Assembly (NCBI RefSeq): GCF_002002705.1
Contig: NZ_MUNS01000020.1
Span: forward strand, 1 to 64,000
Direction: 5' to 3'
DNA: 64,000 nt
DNA from: Polaromonas sp. C04
GTDB taxonomy: Bacteria; Pseudomonadota; Gammaproteobacteria; Burkholderiales; Burkholderiaceae_C
Position numbers and translations under genes: made by a program. Shown here piece after piece: positions 54,787-64,000 of the stretch (position 1 is the stretch's first letter; every line of letters begins with the position of its first letter). The notes beneath the pieces were generated by a model. The model did not search any database. It worked only from the letters and a program-made list of their open reading frames with translations, and was not told the origin of the DNA.

Positions 54787-56811
54787 GTGAGCAGTTGGGC
54801 CCCTTTGACGCAATGGCTGCGCCTCGACTGGATGCTCGTGGTGATGCTGGCGTGGCTGCTTGTAGGCGTCGCCGGGGTGTTCGCGCTGCGTCGATTCGCC
54901 CTGGTGGCCCAGCTGCTCTTTCCGGTCGGCGGGCTGCTCGGGTTGGCGCTCTTTGGGCTTGCACTGAGCGCGCTGCCTGGCACACCCGAGGTTGCTGTTC
55001 TCCCCATCGGTCTGCCCGGCTTGCCATTCCATCTGCGGCTGGACAACCTTTCCGCCTACTTCCTGATGGTGATCGGTGGCGCGGGGGCCGGCATTTCTGC
55101 CTTTGCGTCGGGCTACTTCCGCAAGGGCGAGGGCACGCCGCCGGGCCTGCTGTGTCTGGAGTATCACGTCTTCCTGGCCAGCATGGCGGGGGTTGTGCTG
55201 GCCGACGACGCCTACTCGTTCATGGTGATGTGGGAGACCATGGCGCTATCGTCGTTCTTCCTGGTGACGGCAAACCACCGCATCGCGGAGGTGCGCAGCG
55301 CCGGCTACCTGTATGTCGTGATGGCGCATATCGGGGCGCTCGGGGTCTTGCTGTGCTTCGGTGTGCTGCAGGCCAACACCGGCGACTACACGTTCGGCAA
55401 CATGCGGGCCCAGGCGCTGACGCCGTTCTGGGCATCGGTCGGTTTCCTGCTGGCGGTGTTCGGCTTCGGTGCCAAGGCCGGCATCGTGCCACTGCACGTC
55501 TGGTTGCCCGAGGCGCACCCGGCCGCGCCGTCTCCCGTCTCGGCAATGATGAGCGGTGTCATGCTGAACACCGCCATCTATGGCCTGTTGCGCGTGTCGC
55601 TGGATCTGCTGCACCTGCATTTGTGGTGGTGGGGCGGGCTGCTGCTGGCCATTGGCCTGGCCACCGCAATGGTCGGTGTGGTGTTTGCCGCCGTGCAGAC
55701 CGACATGAAGCGACTGCTGGCCTATTCGTCGATCGAGAACATGGGGCTGGTGTTCGTCGGCATGGGCCTGACGCTTATTTTCTCGGGCTACGGCATGAAA
55801 CCGATGGCCGCGCTGGCCCTGACGGCCACGCTCTATCATGTCGCCAGCCACGCCTGCTTCAAGAGCCTGCTCTTCCTCGGCACCGGCAGCGTGCTGCACG
55901 CAACCTCGGAGAGAAATCTTGGCAAGCTCGGGGGCCTGATCAGAACCATGCCCTGGGTCGGCTGGCTCATGCTGCTCGGCGTACTGGCCAGTGCCGGCCT
56001 GCCGCCGCTCGGCGGTTTCGTGTCGGAGTGGCTGCTGTTGCAGAGCTTCCTGTTCACGCCCGGGCTGCCGGTGCCGCTGCTGACGATGCTCATCCCGGTG
56101 GTGGCCGCGCTGATCGCCCTGGTGGCGGCACTGGCTGGCTATACGATGGTCAAGTTCTTCGGCGTGATCTTCCTCGGCCAGCCGCGCGAGGACAAACTCG
56201 CTCACGCCCGTGATGCCGACAGCTGGGAGCGCGCAGGCATGGTCTGGCTGGTGCTCGGCTGCGTGGCCCTTGGCCTCCTGCCAGTACAGTTCATTCAACT
56301 AATCGACCCGGTGACGCAGCAGCTCGTCGCGTCGGGTCTCGGTGCCAAGGCGGCAGCCAGCGGCTGGCTGCTGGCGCCGAACAGTCTGGCGCAGGCAAGC
56401 TACGGTCCGGTGATTTTTCTGCTCGGCATCCTGGCGAGCTTTGCGCTCGCTTTCCTGCTCGTGCGCATGTTCTATCACGGGCGACTGCGCCGCGGCCTGC
56501 CCTGGGCCTGCGGTTTCCCGTGGGCGACTGCGCGCATGCAGGACACGGCCGAGGGCTTCGGCCAGCCGATCCGCCAGATCTTCGATCCCTTCTTCCGGAT
56601 GCGGCGTGAGCTGCCGACCGCCCTCGACGAGCAGCCGCGCTACCGCGTCACGATCGAGGACCATTTCTGGTACTGGCTCTACGTGCCGATTGTTGATCTG
56701 ACCAACTACCTCGCACGCCTGTTCGCCACGATGCAGCAAGGCCGCATCTCCGTCTACCTGCTATACAGCTTCGTGACCCTGGTTGCCACGTTACTGTTGG
56801 TAATGCAATGA
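54787..56811 (+). CDS. hyfB: Hydrogenase-4-like subunit B (antiporter-like, NuoL/M family)
   Basis: The 674-residue membrane protein has about fourteen or more segments, ending with extra helices (ISVYLLYSFVTLVATLLLVM). The proton-channel core is seen in MWETMALSSFFLVT, GAKAGIVPLHVWLPEAHPAAPSPVSAMMSGVMLN (in part), ASHACFKSLLFLGTGSVLH and AYSSIENMGLVFVG. This is the HyfB/HycC pattern, with Glu/Lys/His residues of antiporter-like pumps. GTG start, 3 bp after the RHH gene. It should be an ion-conducting subunit of the six-gene complex. Confidence 0.88.
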   Translation: MSSWAPLTQWLRLDWMLVVMLAWLLVGVAGVFALRRFALVAQLLFPVGGLLGLALFGLALSALPGTPEVAVLPIGLPGLPFHLRLDNLSAYFLMVIGGAGAGISAFASGYFRKGEGTPPGLLCLEYHVFLASMAGVVLADDAYSFMVMWETMALSSFFLVTANHRIAEVRSAGYLYVVMAHIGALGVLLCFGVLQANTGDYTFGNMRAQALTPFWASVGFLLAVFGFGAKAGIVPLHVWLPEAHPAAPSPVSAMMSGVMLNTAIYGLLRVSLDLLHLHLWWWGGLLLAIGLATAMVGVVFAAVQTDMKRLLAYSSIENMGLVFVGMGLTLIFSGYGMKPMAALALTATLYHVASHACFKSLLFLGTGSVLHATSERNLGKLGGLIRTMPWVGWLMLLGVLASAGLPPLGGFVSEWLLLQSFLFTPGLPVPLLTMLIPVVAALIALVAALAGYTMVKFFGVIFLGQPREDKLAHARDADSWERAGMVWLVLGCVALGLLPVQFIQLIDPVTQQLVASGLGAKAAASGWLLAPNSLAQASYGPVIFLLGILASFALAFLLVRMFYHGRLRRGLPWACGFPWATARMQDTAEGFGQPIRQIFDPFFRMRRELPTALDEQPRYRVTIEDHFWYWLYVPIVDLTNYLARLFATMQQGRISVYLLYSFVTLVATLLLVMQ

Positions 56812-56818
56812 GGCCGGC

Positions 56819-57766
56819 GTGAGCTTCACCGGATTCCTGTCGCAATTGATCGAGATCGTGATAGCGGTTGCGCTGGCGCCGCTGCTGACCGGCTGGGTCA
56901 ACCAGTGTCACGCCTGGCTGCAGAACAAGTCGGCGCCCGCGTTGTGGCAACCGTACCGGATGCTGCACAAATTGTTCAACAAGGAATCCATGGTGGCCGA
57001 CCACGCGTCGCGGTTGTTTCGCGCCGCGCCTTACGTGATGTTCGGCTGTATGGTCCTGGCTTGCGCCATCATCCCCACGTTGTCCACTGACCTGCCTTTG
57101 GCGCCGGCAGCTGACGCAATTGCGCTGGTCGGGCTGTTCGCCCTGGCACGCGTGTTTATCTCGCTGGCTGCCATGGACATCGGCACCGTCTTCGGCAGCA
57201 TGGGTGCGCGCCGCGAGATGCTGATTGGCTTCCTGGCAGAACCGGCACTGTTGATGGTGCTGTTTTCGGCCTCGCTGATCTCCCAGTCAACCTCCCTCAC
57301 CACCATTGTCGAGACGCTGGTTCACCGCGAGCTCACCATCTATCCCGGGCTGGCCTTCGCGGGCGTCGCCTTTACGATGGTGTCGCTGGCGGAGAACGCT
57401 CGCGTGCCGGTCGACAACCCGGCCACCCATCTCGAGTTGACGATGATCCATGAGGCGCTGATCCTGGAGTACTCGGGTCGCCATCTGGCGCTGCTCGAGT
57501 GGGCCGCCAGCCTGAAGCTGTTCGCCTACTCGTGCATTGGCCTGGCATTGTTCTTCCCCTGGGGTATCGCTGGCGCCCAGGCGCCTGTGTCCATGCTGCT
57601 GGCACTGCCCGCGCTGGTGCTCAAGCTCGCCATCGGCGGCTTCCTGCTGGCTTTGCTGGAGACACTGAGCGCGAAGATGCGTATTTTCCGCGTGCCGGAA
57701 TTCCTCGGCACCGCCTTCCTGCTGGCGGTGATCGGCATGCTGGTGGAACTACTCCTGAGCCATTGA
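56819..57766 (+). CDS. hyfC: Hydrogenase-4-like subunit C (NuoH family)
   Basis: The 315-residue integral membrane protein has about eight helices and resembles HycD/HyfC/NuoH. It shows WQPYRMLHKLFNKESMVADH, GSMGARREMLIGFLAEPAL and the conserved acidic loop ENARVPVDNPATHLELTMIHEALILEYSG (in part). NuoH-type subunits link the soluble arm to the pump modules and shape the quinone site. GTG start 7 bp after hyfB. Confidence 0.88.
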   Translation: MSFTGFLSQLIEIVIAVALAPLLTGWVNQCHAWLQNKSAPALWQPYRMLHKLFNKESMVADHASRLFRAAPYVMFGCMVLACAIIPTLSTDLPLAPAADAIALVGLFALARVFISLAAMDIGTVFGSMGARREMLIGFLAEPALLMVLFSASLISQSTSLTTIVETLVHRELTIYPGLAFAGVAFTMVSLAENARVPVDNPATHLELTMIHEALILEYSGRHLALLEWAASLKLFAYSCIGLALFFPWGIAGAQAPVSMLLALPALVLKLAIGGFLLALLETLSAKMRIFRVPEFLGTAFLLAVIGMLVELLLSH

Positions 57767-57767
57767 G

Positions 57768-58427
57768 ATGAGCGTCCTGCTGACCCAGTTTGTCAACCTG
57801 CTCGGCGCCGTGCTCTTGATGCTCGCGTTCGCGATGATCTCGCAGCGCCGCATCCTGTCGCTGATCAATCTGTTCACGATGCAGGGCGCCACGCTGGCGC
57901 TGGTCACCGCCGTGGTCGGCTATGCAACGCATCAGCCCCACCTGTATCTGTCGGCCGGCCTGACCTTGTTGCTCAAGGTGCTGTTGATCCCCTACCTGCT
58001 GCACCGGATCATTGACCGTCTCGACATCCGTTGGGACGTCGAGACGCTGATCAACATCCCGACGACCCTGCTGATTGGCATCGGGGTGGTGATTTTTGCC
58101 TTCAACCTCGCGCTGCCAATTTCGCAGCTGTCGTCGGCGCTGGCCAGCGGCACGCTGGGCATTGCGCTGGCTTGCGTGCTGCTGTCGTTTCTGATGATGA
58201 TCACGCGGGCCAAAGCGGTGCCGCAGGTCATCGGCTTCCTGGCGATGGAGAACGGCCTGTTCTTTGCGGCCACCTCCGCCACCTACGGCATGCCCATGGT
58301 GGTCGAACTTGGCATCGCGCTGGACGTGCTGATCGGCGTAGTCATCCTGGGGGTGTTCATGTTCCAGATTCGCGAGCAGTTCGACAGCCTGGATATCCGG
58401 CATCTTGAAAAACTGAAGGAAGATTGA
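57768..58427 (+). CDS. hyfE: Hydrogenase-4-like subunit E
   Basis: HyfE-type membrane protein, 219 residues, about seven helices. The N-terminal part resembles NuoK-like segments (LINLFTMQGATLALVTAVVG), and the C-terminus reads REQFDSLDIRHLEKLKED. In hydrogenase-4 this subunit is a small channel module. It starts 1 bp after hyfC and ends 1 bp before hyfF. Confidence 0.88.
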   Translation: MSVLLTQFVNLLGAVLLMLAFAMISQRRILSLINLFTMQGATLALVTAVVGYATHQPHLYLSAGLTLLLKVLLIPYLLHRIIDRLDIRWDVETLINIPTTLLIGIGVVIFAFNLALPISQLSSALASGTLGIALACVLLSFLMMITRAKAVPQVIGFLAMENGLFFAATSATYGMPMVVELGIALDVLIGVVILGVFMFQIREQFDSLDIRHLEKLKED

Positions 58428-58428
58428 G

Positions 58429-59898
58429 TTGAACTTCGAGTTGAACGCGCTGGCCTTCCTGCTCGGCACTCCGCTCGCCGGTGGCCTGGTGCTGGCCCTG
58501 GTCGGCCATCGCGACAACGCACGCGACGTCAATGTTGCCTTCAGTCTGGGCACCTTCGTCGCAGCCTGCGTACTGACGGCACAGATCATCAAAGGGGGCT
58601 CGATGCTGGTGTGGAACCAGGAGTTCTACATTGACCCCCTGAACGTTTTCCTGGTGGCGCTGACGGCGTTCGTCGGCTTGACCACCTCGATATTCTCGCG
58701 GCCCTATATGCAGGTGGAGCGCGACCACGGCAAGATGACGCCGCCGCGCATGCGCCTGTACCACAGCATGTACCAGATGTTCAGCTTCACGATGCTGCTG
58801 GCACTGACGACCAACAACATGGGCATCATCTGGGTCGCGATGGAGGCCGCCACGCTGACCACGGTGTTGCTGGTCAGCGTGTACCGTACAGCGGCCAGCC
58901 TGGAGGCCGCGTGGAAATACTTCATCCTGTGCGGCGTGGGTATTGCCCAGGCGCTATTTGGCACGGTGCTGCTTTACATGGCGGCCGAAAAGGTCATCGG
59001 CCCCGAAGGAGGAGCGCTGTTGTGGACCAGCCTCGACGCGGTGAAGGGCCAACTCAACCCGAATATCATCACCCTGGCTTTTGCCTTCCTGTTCATCGGT
59101 TACGGCACCAAAGTCGGTCTGGTGCCGCTGCACAACTGGTTGCCCGACGCGCACGCCGAGGGGCCGACGCCGGTGTCCGCCGTGCTGTCCGGCCTGTTGC
59201 TCAATGTCGCGCTCTATGCGATCCTGCGCTGCAAGGTTCTGACCGATGGCGCGCTACACGACAATCATCTGACCGGCCGGTTGATGATGGGCTTCGGCCT
59301 GCTGTCGGTGGTGGCGGCGGTGTTCTTCCTGGTCCGGCAGAAGGACGTCAAGCGCATGTTCGCCTATTCGTCCATTGAGCACATGGGGTTGATGACCTTT
59401 GCCTTCGGCCTGGGCGGACCGATTGCCAACTTCGCCGGATTGCTGCACATGACGGTACATTCGCTGATCAAGTCCGCCATCTTTTTTGCCGTCGGACATG
59501 CGGCGCAGAAGGCGGGCACGCAGATCATGGAAAACATCCGCGGCCTGCTCAAGGTCAGCCCGACGGTCGGCTGGGGCTTGATGCTCGGCTCGCTGGCCAT
59601 CCTGGGCATGCCGCCATTCGGTGTCTTCGCCAGCGAGTTCCTGATTGTCACGACCACGATGCGCGAGCAGCCCTGGGCAACACCGTTCCTGCTGATCGCG
59701 CTCGGTGTCGCGTTCGCATCGATTTTCAGTCGCGTCCAGCCGATGGTGTTCGGCGACACCAACGTCAAACCCCTGGCGCATCCGCCGGCGCTGGTTCCGG
59801 TGTTCGTGCACCTGGGGCTTGGACTGATGCTGGGCCTGTACATCCCGCCCTATCTGAACGCGTGGTATCGCCAGGCGGCGGCCATGCTGGGAAACTAG
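58429..59898 (+). CDS. hyfF: Hydrogenase-4-like subunit F (antiporter-like)
   Basis: The 489-residue antiporter-like subunit has about fourteen helices. The channel signatures are MEAATLTTVLLVSVYRT, GLVPLHNWLPDAHAEGPTPV, AYSSIEHMGLMTFAFGLGG and MTVHSLIKSAIFFAVGHAAQ. This is the second pump module of the complex and is typical HyfF. TTG start at 58429, 1 bp after hyfE; the alternative in-frame starts are further in. Confidence 0.88.
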   Translation: MNFELNALAFLLGTPLAGGLVLALVGHRDNARDVNVAFSLGTFVAACVLTAQIIKGGSMLVWNQEFYIDPLNVFLVALTAFVGLTTSIFSRPYMQVERDHGKMTPPRMRLYHSMYQMFSFTMLLALTTNNMGIIWVAMEAATLTTVLLVSVYRTAASLEAAWKYFILCGVGIAQALFGTVLLYMAAEKVIGPEGGALLWTSLDAVKGQLNPNIITLAFAFLFIGYGTKVGLVPLHNWLPDAHAEGPTPVSAVLSGLLLNVALYAILRCKVLTDGALHDNHLTGRLMMGFGLLSVVAAVFFLVRQKDVKRMFAYSSIEHMGLMTFAFGLGGPIANFAGLLHMTVHSLIKSAIFFAVGHAAQKAGTQIMENIRGLLKVSPTVGWGLMLGSLAILGMPPFGVFASEFLIVTTTMREQPWATPFLLIALGVAFASIFSRVQPMVFGDTNVKPLAHPPALVPVFVHLGLGLMLGLYIPPYLNAWYRQAAAMLGN

Positions 59899-59902
59899 CC
59901 GT

Positions 59903-61453
59903 ATGGCATTGTCGGACCTGCAACTCGATCTGCGGCGCCTGCAGGCACCGTTGCCGATCTGGCACGGGGTGGTAGATCACGCCGCCTGGAGCGACGTGGC
60001 GCGCAGCATCGCCGACGCGGGCGGGCGGCTGGTCTCGGTCTGGGGTGTTGACCGCCGCACGGCCGGGCAGGCCATGGTGGCCTGTGCAGCCTATGCCACG
60101 GCTGAGGGGCTGGTCTGGGTTGAATTGCCGCTGGACGATGCGGCACGGAGTTTTCCGGATCTGGCGGCCGCGTTCCCGTGTGCGGGGCGGATGCAGCGCG
60201 CCATGGCTGACTTGCTGGGCCTGCATGCCGAGGGTAGCCATGACACCCGCCCCTGGCTGGACCATGGCCTGTGGCCGCCTGCACCGTTGTCAACGCCACA
60301 CGAGGCCCGGCCACTGACCATCGATGCAGGCGCGCTGCCCGCCGACTATCCCTTTGTGCGCGTCGAAGGCGATGGGGTGCACGAGATTGCCGTTGGGCCG
60401 GTGCATGCCGGCATCATCGAGCCCGGTCACTGGCGCTTTTCGGTGGTCGGCGAGAAGGTGCTCCGGCTGGAAGCGCACCTGGGCTATGCGCACAAGGGGA
60501 TCGAACGGCGTTTCACCGATCTGGCGCCGCAGGATGCTTTTCGGCTCGCCGGTCGCGTGTCGGGTGACTCGACGGTGGCTTACGCCTGGGCCTACTGCAT
60601 GGCGCTCGAATCCGCGTGGCGCTGCGAGATCCCGGCGCGGGCGACCTGGCTGCGTGCGCTGATGCTGGAGCGCGAGCGCGTGGCGAACCACCTTGGCGAC
60701 CTGGGCGGGATCGCCAACGATGCGGCACTGGGTTTCGGTCTGTCCCAGTTCTCGCGCCTGCGCGAAGACTGGCATCGGCTGTCCCGAGAGGTCTTCGGAC
60801 ATCGCTTCATGATGGACGCGGTGGTGCCGGGTGGCACGGCCACCGATCCGGCGCCGCCGCAGCTGATTCGAATCGCGCAACAATGCGATGCGATCGAGCG
60901 TGAAGTGAAAACCTTGCGGATTGCATATGACGAACATGCCGGCCTGCAAGATCGTTTTCTTGCTGCCGGGACCGTCACGCCGCAACGCGCGGCACAGCTG
61001 GGTTTGATTGGCCTGGCTGGCCGCGCCAGTGCGCAGGCGTTTGACCTGCGCTGCGACCATGCCTGGGCCCCCTACGATGGTCTCAAGGTGGCCATGGCGG
61101 CGCAGCATCAGGGCGATGTCGCTGCCCGCGTCGCCGTGCGTTTTGATGAAACGCTGGAATCGCTGCGCCTGATTCGAAGCATCTGCACAGGATTGCCGCA
61201 GGGCGCCACGCGCGCCGAACTCTCGGCTACTGGCGTTCCCGCATTCGGCATGGGCTGGGTGGAAGGCTGGCGCGGCGAAGTCCTGGTGGCCCTGGAGGTC
61301 GGGGCCGACGAGCGCATCGTGCGTTGCCACTGCCATGACCCATCGTGGCAGAACTGGCCAGCGCTTGAGCATGCCATCATGGGCAATATCGTCGCAGACT
61401 TTCCGCTCATCAATAAATCCTTCAACCTGAGTTATTCCGGACACGATCTCTGA
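59903..61453 (+). CDS. hyfG: Hydrogenase-4-like large subunit G lacking NiFe ligands (NuoCD-like)
   Basis: The 516-residue protein has an N-terminal NuoC-like domain (about 1-125) and a NuoD/large-subunit-like domain (about 135-516). GPVHAGIIEPGHW (165-177) and YAHKGIE (195-201) are conserved. The NiFe-ligand motif RxCGxxC is R218-V-S-G-D-S223, and the C-terminal DPCxxC is D479-P-S-W-Q-N484. All four ligand cysteines are therefore lost, so hydrogenase activity is not expected. No maturation protease site remains. The subunit should have a structural or quinone-type role, as in energy-converting hydrogenase-related complexes. Confidence 0.9.
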   Translation: MALSDLQLDLRRLQAPLPIWHGVVDHAAWSDVARSIADAGGRLVSVWGVDRRTAGQAMVACAAYATAEGLVWVELPLDDAARSFPDLAAAFPCAGRMQRAMADLLGLHAEGSHDTRPWLDHGLWPPAPLSTPHEARPLTIDAGALPADYPFVRVEGDGVHEIAVGPVHAGIIEPGHWRFSVVGEKVLRLEAHLGYAHKGIERRFTDLAPQDAFRLAGRVSGDSTVAYAWAYCMALESAWRCEIPARATWLRALMLERERVANHLGDLGGIANDAALGFGLSQFSRLREDWHRLSREVFGHRFMMDAVVPGGTATDPAPPQLIRIAQQCDAIEREVKTLRIAYDEHAGLQDRFLAAGTVTPQRAAQLGLIGLAGRASAQAFDLRCDHAWAPYDGLKVAMAAQHQGDVAARVAVRFDETLESLRLIRSICTGLPQGATRAELSATGVPAFGMGWVEGWRGEVLVALEVGADERIVRCHCHDPSWQNWPALEHAIMGNIVADFPLINKSFNLSYSGHDL

Positions 61454-61983
61454 TGCGGCACATCCTCAAACAAATTGTCCGCACCGGCATCGTCACCGAA
61501 CCGGCGCCCGGCGTTGACGACAGCGATCACGTCATCATCGAGCGCATGCACCGGGACATCCTCGACATCCTCGGCCAGGCGCTGACCATCCGGGTGGTCG
61601 ATGCCGGGTCCTGCAACGGCTGTGAGCTGGAGATCAACGCACTCCACAACCCCTACTACAACATCGAGGGGCTGGGCATCAAGCTCGTTGCCAGCCCGCG
61701 CCATGCCGACATGCTGCTGGTGACCGGGCCGGTATCGCGCCACATGGAAGAGGCGCTGCGGCGTACCTATGACGCCACGCCGGCCCCGAAGCTGGTGATC
61801 GCGGTCGGCGACTGTGGCTGCACCGGCGGTATCTTTGGCGAGAGCTATGCCAGCCGTGGCAGGGTGGCGAACGTGATTCCGGTCGATGGGGCGGTGCCCG
61901 GTTGCCCGCCGCCGCCCATCGAAATCCTGCGCGGCATTCTCAGCGTCGTGCGGCAACGGCAGTCCAGGGCCGGCAAGCGCTAG
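61453..61983 (+). CDS. hyfI: Hydrogenase-4-like small subunit I (NuoB-like, Fe-S)
   Basis: The 176-residue protein has the 4Fe-4S proximal cluster motif of NuoB/HyfI. Cysteines C54 and C57 ([11 protein letters not shown]), C121 (VGDCGCTGG) and C151 (VPGCPPPP) are all kept, so the cluster should form although the large subunit has lost its NiFe site. Its ATG overlaps the hyfG stop by one base. It is the last gene, and its stop codon overlaps the metG stop on the other strand by 4 bp. Confidence 0.9.
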   Translation: MRHILKQIVRTGIVTEPAPGVDDSDHVIIERMHRDILDILGQALTIRVVDAGSCNGCELEINALHNPYYNIEGLGIKLVASPRHADMLLVTGPVSRHMEEALRRTYDATPAPKLVIAVGDCGCTGGIFGESYASRGRVANVIPVDGAVPGCPPPPIEILRGILSVVRQRQSRAGKR

Positions 61984-64000
61984 CGCACGCGCATGCCGGG
62001 CTCGGCGCCCGGCCAGGGGTGCAGCACGTAAATGCCGGGCTGGGCTTTCTCGTCGGCATGGCTGGCGGCCAGCACCATGCCTTCGCTGACGCCGAACTTC
62101 ATCTTGCGCGGCGCCAGATTCGCCACCATGACGGTGAACTGGCCGATCAGGTCTTCGGGCTGGTAGGCGCTGGCGATGCCGCTGAAGACGTTGCGGGTCT
62201 TTCCTTCGCCGACATCGAGCGTCAATCGCAGCAGCTTGGTCGAACCCGGCACCGCTTCGCAGTGGACGATTTTGGCGATGCGCAGGTCAATCTTTGCGAA
62301 GTCATCGATGGCTATGGTGGGTGCGATGCTCTCGCCGCCGGGTGCTATTGATTCAGTAGCTGGCTGCGCAGGTTCCGCAAGGGCTGGCACTTCAAACAGT
62401 GCCTCAAGCTGTTTGATGTCGACGCGCTGCATCAGATGCTTGTAATCGCCAATTACATGGCCGGCGCCCAGGGACTGGCTCGCGTCGGCAAACGACAGCG
62501 GCGCGACGTGCAGGAAGGCCTCCACGCTCGTAGCCAGCGCGGGCAGCACCGGCTTGAGGTAAATCGTGAGCAGGCGAAAGGCCTCGATGCAGGTAGTGCA
62601 CACGTCTTGCAGGCGCGCGTCCATGCCCTCCTGCCGGGCCAGTTCCCAGGGCTTGTTCGTGTCCACGTATTCATTCACGCGATCGGCCAGCAGCATGGTC
62701 TCGCGCAGCGCCCGGGCGTAGTCGCGGTTCTCGAACAGGCTGGCGATGGCCTCGCTCTGCTGGCGAAGAAGGTCGAGCAGGCCTTCTCCATCCGGCGCGA
62801 TGGCGCCGAGCCTGCCGCCAAAGCGTTTGGCGATGAAGCCGGCCGCGCGGCTGGCGATGTTGATGTACTTGCCGACCAGGTCGCTGTTCACGCGCGCCAT
62901 GAAGTCGTCGGCATTGAAATCGATATCCTCGTTGCGCCCGTTCAGCTTGGCCGCGAGGTAGTAGCGCAGCCATTCGGGGTTCATGGAGAGGCTCAGGTAT
63001 TTCAGCGGGTCCAGCCCGGTGCCGCGGCTCTTGCTCATTTTCTCGCCGTTGTTCACGGTCAGAAAGCCGTGCACAAAGATGTTGTCGGGTGTCTTGCGCC
63101 CGCTGAAATGCAGCATGGCCGGCCAGAACAGGGTGTGGAAGGTGACGATGTCCTTGCCGATAAAGTGGTACTGCTCAAGCAGCGGGTCGGCCATGTAGTC
63201 GTCATAGCTCTGGCCGCGCTTGTCCAGCAGATTCTTCAGCGAGGCCAGGTAGCCGATCGGCGCGTCCAGCCAGACGTAGAAATACTTGCCCGGCGCATCG
63301 GGAATCGCTATGCCGAAGTAGGGTGCGTCTCTAGAGATGTCCCAGTCGCCCAGGCCTTCGCTGGTGCTGCCGTCGGGATTGGTGCGCACGCTGAACCATT
63401 CCTTGACCTTGTTCGCCACCTCGGGCTGCAGCTTGCCGTCCTGCGTCCACTGCTCCAGAAAGGCCACGCAGCGCGGGTCGGACAGCTGGAAGAAGAAGTG
63501 CTCGGAGCTTTTCAGCACCGGCTTGGCACCCGACAGCGCCGAATAGGGGTTGATCAGGTCGGTCGGCGCATACACCGCGCCGCACACCTCGCAGTTGTCG
63601 CCGTACTGGTCCTTGGCGTGGCAATTCGGGCACTCGCCCTTGATGAAGCGGTCCGGCAGGAACATGTTCTTCTCCGGGTCGAAGAACTGCTCGACGATTT
63701 TTGTGCTGATCAGTCCGGCCTTTTTGAGGTCAAGATAAATCTGCTGCGCCAGCGCGTGGTTTTCCGGCCCGTCGGTCGAATGCCAGTTGTCGAAGGCAAT
63801 GTGAAAGCCGTCCAGGTAGGGTTTGCGGCCCGCGGCGATGTCGGCCACGAACTGCTGCGGTGTCTTGCCGGCCTTCTCGGCCGCAATCATGATGGGCGCG
63901 CCGTGGGCGTCGTCGGCCCCCACAAAATTCACCTCGGCGCCCTGCATTCGCTGGAAACGCACCCAGATGTCGGCCTGGATGTACTCCATGATGTGGCCAA
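61980..64000 (-). CDS. metG: Methionyl-tRNA synthetase (5' part beyond window)
   Basis: MetRS charges methionine and initiator tRNAs. About 673 residues are visible; the N-terminal start lies past position 64000 (the frame is open to the edge). Zinc knuckles read [17 protein letters not shown], and KMSKS is in [11 protein letters not shown]. An EMAPII/Arc1p-like tRNA-binding domain lies at the C-terminus ([19 protein letters not shown]). The linker before it ([15 protein letters not shown]) is encoded by a copy of the 56-bp repeat. Confidence 0.96.
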   Translation of the reverse strand, partial: GHIMEYIQADIWVRFQRMQGAEVNFVGADDAHGAPIMIAAEKAGKTPQQFVADIAAGRKPYLDGFHIAFDNWHSTDGPENHALAQQIYLDLKKAGLISTKIVEQFFDPEKNMFLPDRFIKGECPNCHAKDQYGDNCEVCGAVYAPTDLINPYSALSGAKPVLKSSEHFFFQLSDPRCVAFLEQWTQDGKLQPEVANKVKEWFSVRTNPDGSTSEGLGDWDISRDAPYFGIAIPDAPGKYFYVWLDAPIGYLASLKNLLDKRGQSYDDYMADPLLEQYHFIGKDIVTFHTLFWPAMLHFSGRKTPDNIFVHGFLTVNNGEKMSKSRGTGLDPLKYLSLSMNPEWLRYYLAAKLNGRNEDIDFNADDFMARVNSDLVGKYINIASRAAGFIAKRFGGRLGAIAPDGEGLLDLLRQQSEAIASLFENRDYARALRETMLLADRVNEYVDTNKPWELARQEGMDARLQDVCTTCIEAFRLLTIYLKPVLPALATSVEAFLHVAPLSFADASQSLGAGHVIGDYKHLMQRVDIKQLEALFEVPALAEPAQPATESIAPGGESIAPTIAIDDFAKIDLRIAKIVHCEAVPGSTKLLRLTLDVGEGKTRNVFSGIASAYQPEDLIGQFTVMVANLAPRKMKFGVSEGMVLAASHADEKAQPGIYVLHPWPGAEPGMRVR
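62343..62398 (+). repeat. 56-bp repeat inside metG (copy 11)
   Basis: TGCTAT-N8-TAGC core, CGCA at element positions 25-28 and AAGGGCT at 37-43, gapless against copy 2. On the metG strand the core reads GCT-ACT in the coding frame (Ala-Thr), and the copy encodes the linker between the anticodon-binding and C-terminal domains. Confidence 0.75.

Noticed and set aside
59903-61453. Calling HyfG a catalytic NiFe hydrogenase subunit
   Set aside because: All four NiFe-ligand cysteines are replaced (S220, S223, S481, N484), so hydrogenase catalysis is not expected.

Overview
The window looks like chromosome from a high-GC betaproteobacterium of the order Burkholderiales, most likely family Comamonadaceae (Polaromonas/Rhodoferax/Variovorax-like). 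This rests on gene content and order: hemA-prfA-prmC, ubiE...ubiJ-ubiB, FmdB-DUF502-aspS-nudB-EEP-clsB, a Bug/TctC-type binding protein, DUF3460 next to scpA, and nadC-nadA. No rRNA, tRNA, CRISPR array, integrase or intact insertion sequence was seen. Almost all of the sequence is coding. The window opens inside an AT-richer accessory gene (DUF2971) and closes inside metG.

Layout. 1-2.4 kb: DUF2971 remnant, then slyX, proQ and small proteins. 2.4-5.2 kb: acyl-CoA synthetase and acrylyl-CoA reductase-like pair. 5.2-8.6 kb: hemA-prfA-prmC (minus strand). 9-13.9 kb: glycerol-3-phosphate/glycerophosphodiester uptake operon ugpBAEC-ugpQ (minus). 14.1-18.1 kb: a 1,323-residue FAD/Fe-S dehydrogenase. 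18.1-22.7 kb: ubiquinone genes ubiE, ubiJ, ubiB with a Tim44-like gene. 22.7-31.8 kb: symporter, FmdB, DUF502, aspS, nudB, EEP hydrolase, clsB, folE, a BLUF photoreceptor and DUF429. 31.7-35.9 kb: a Bug binding protein, sulfatase and SulP transporter, probably one operon. 35.9-40.1 kb: a stress-type cluster (BON, ferritin-like, DUF883, DUF1328) beside a CHASE3 histidine kinase and two response regulators. 40.4-54.3 kb: AsmA, moeB, ctp protease, gpmA, rhodanese, grxC, secB, gpsA, nadC, nadA, YCII plus ECF sigma factor, nadB, scpA, DUF3460. 54.5-62 kb: a ribbon-helix-helix gene followed by a six-gene complex I/hydrogenase-4-like operon. 62-64 kb: metG.

Two things stand out. First, the hydrogenase-4-like operon (54,787-61,983) keeps the membrane modules and the Fe-S small subunit, but its large subunit has lost all four NiFe-binding cysteines (RVSGDS and DPSWQN in place of RxCGxxC and DPCxxC). 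It should not be a hydrogenase; it fits the poorly understood energy-converting hydrogenase-related (Ehr) class. Second, a 56-bp palindrome-bearing repeat recurs about ten times, between genes and also inside genes. In genes it lies always in the same orientation relative to coding and mostly in the same reading frame. One copy contains the gpsA start codon and one encodes the domain linker of MetRS. Two other palindromic repeat families are inserted in frame in prmC and in the FAD/Fe-S dehydrogenase.

All positions, alignments and residue assignments were made by eye. Family names come from recognised motifs, not from database searches.
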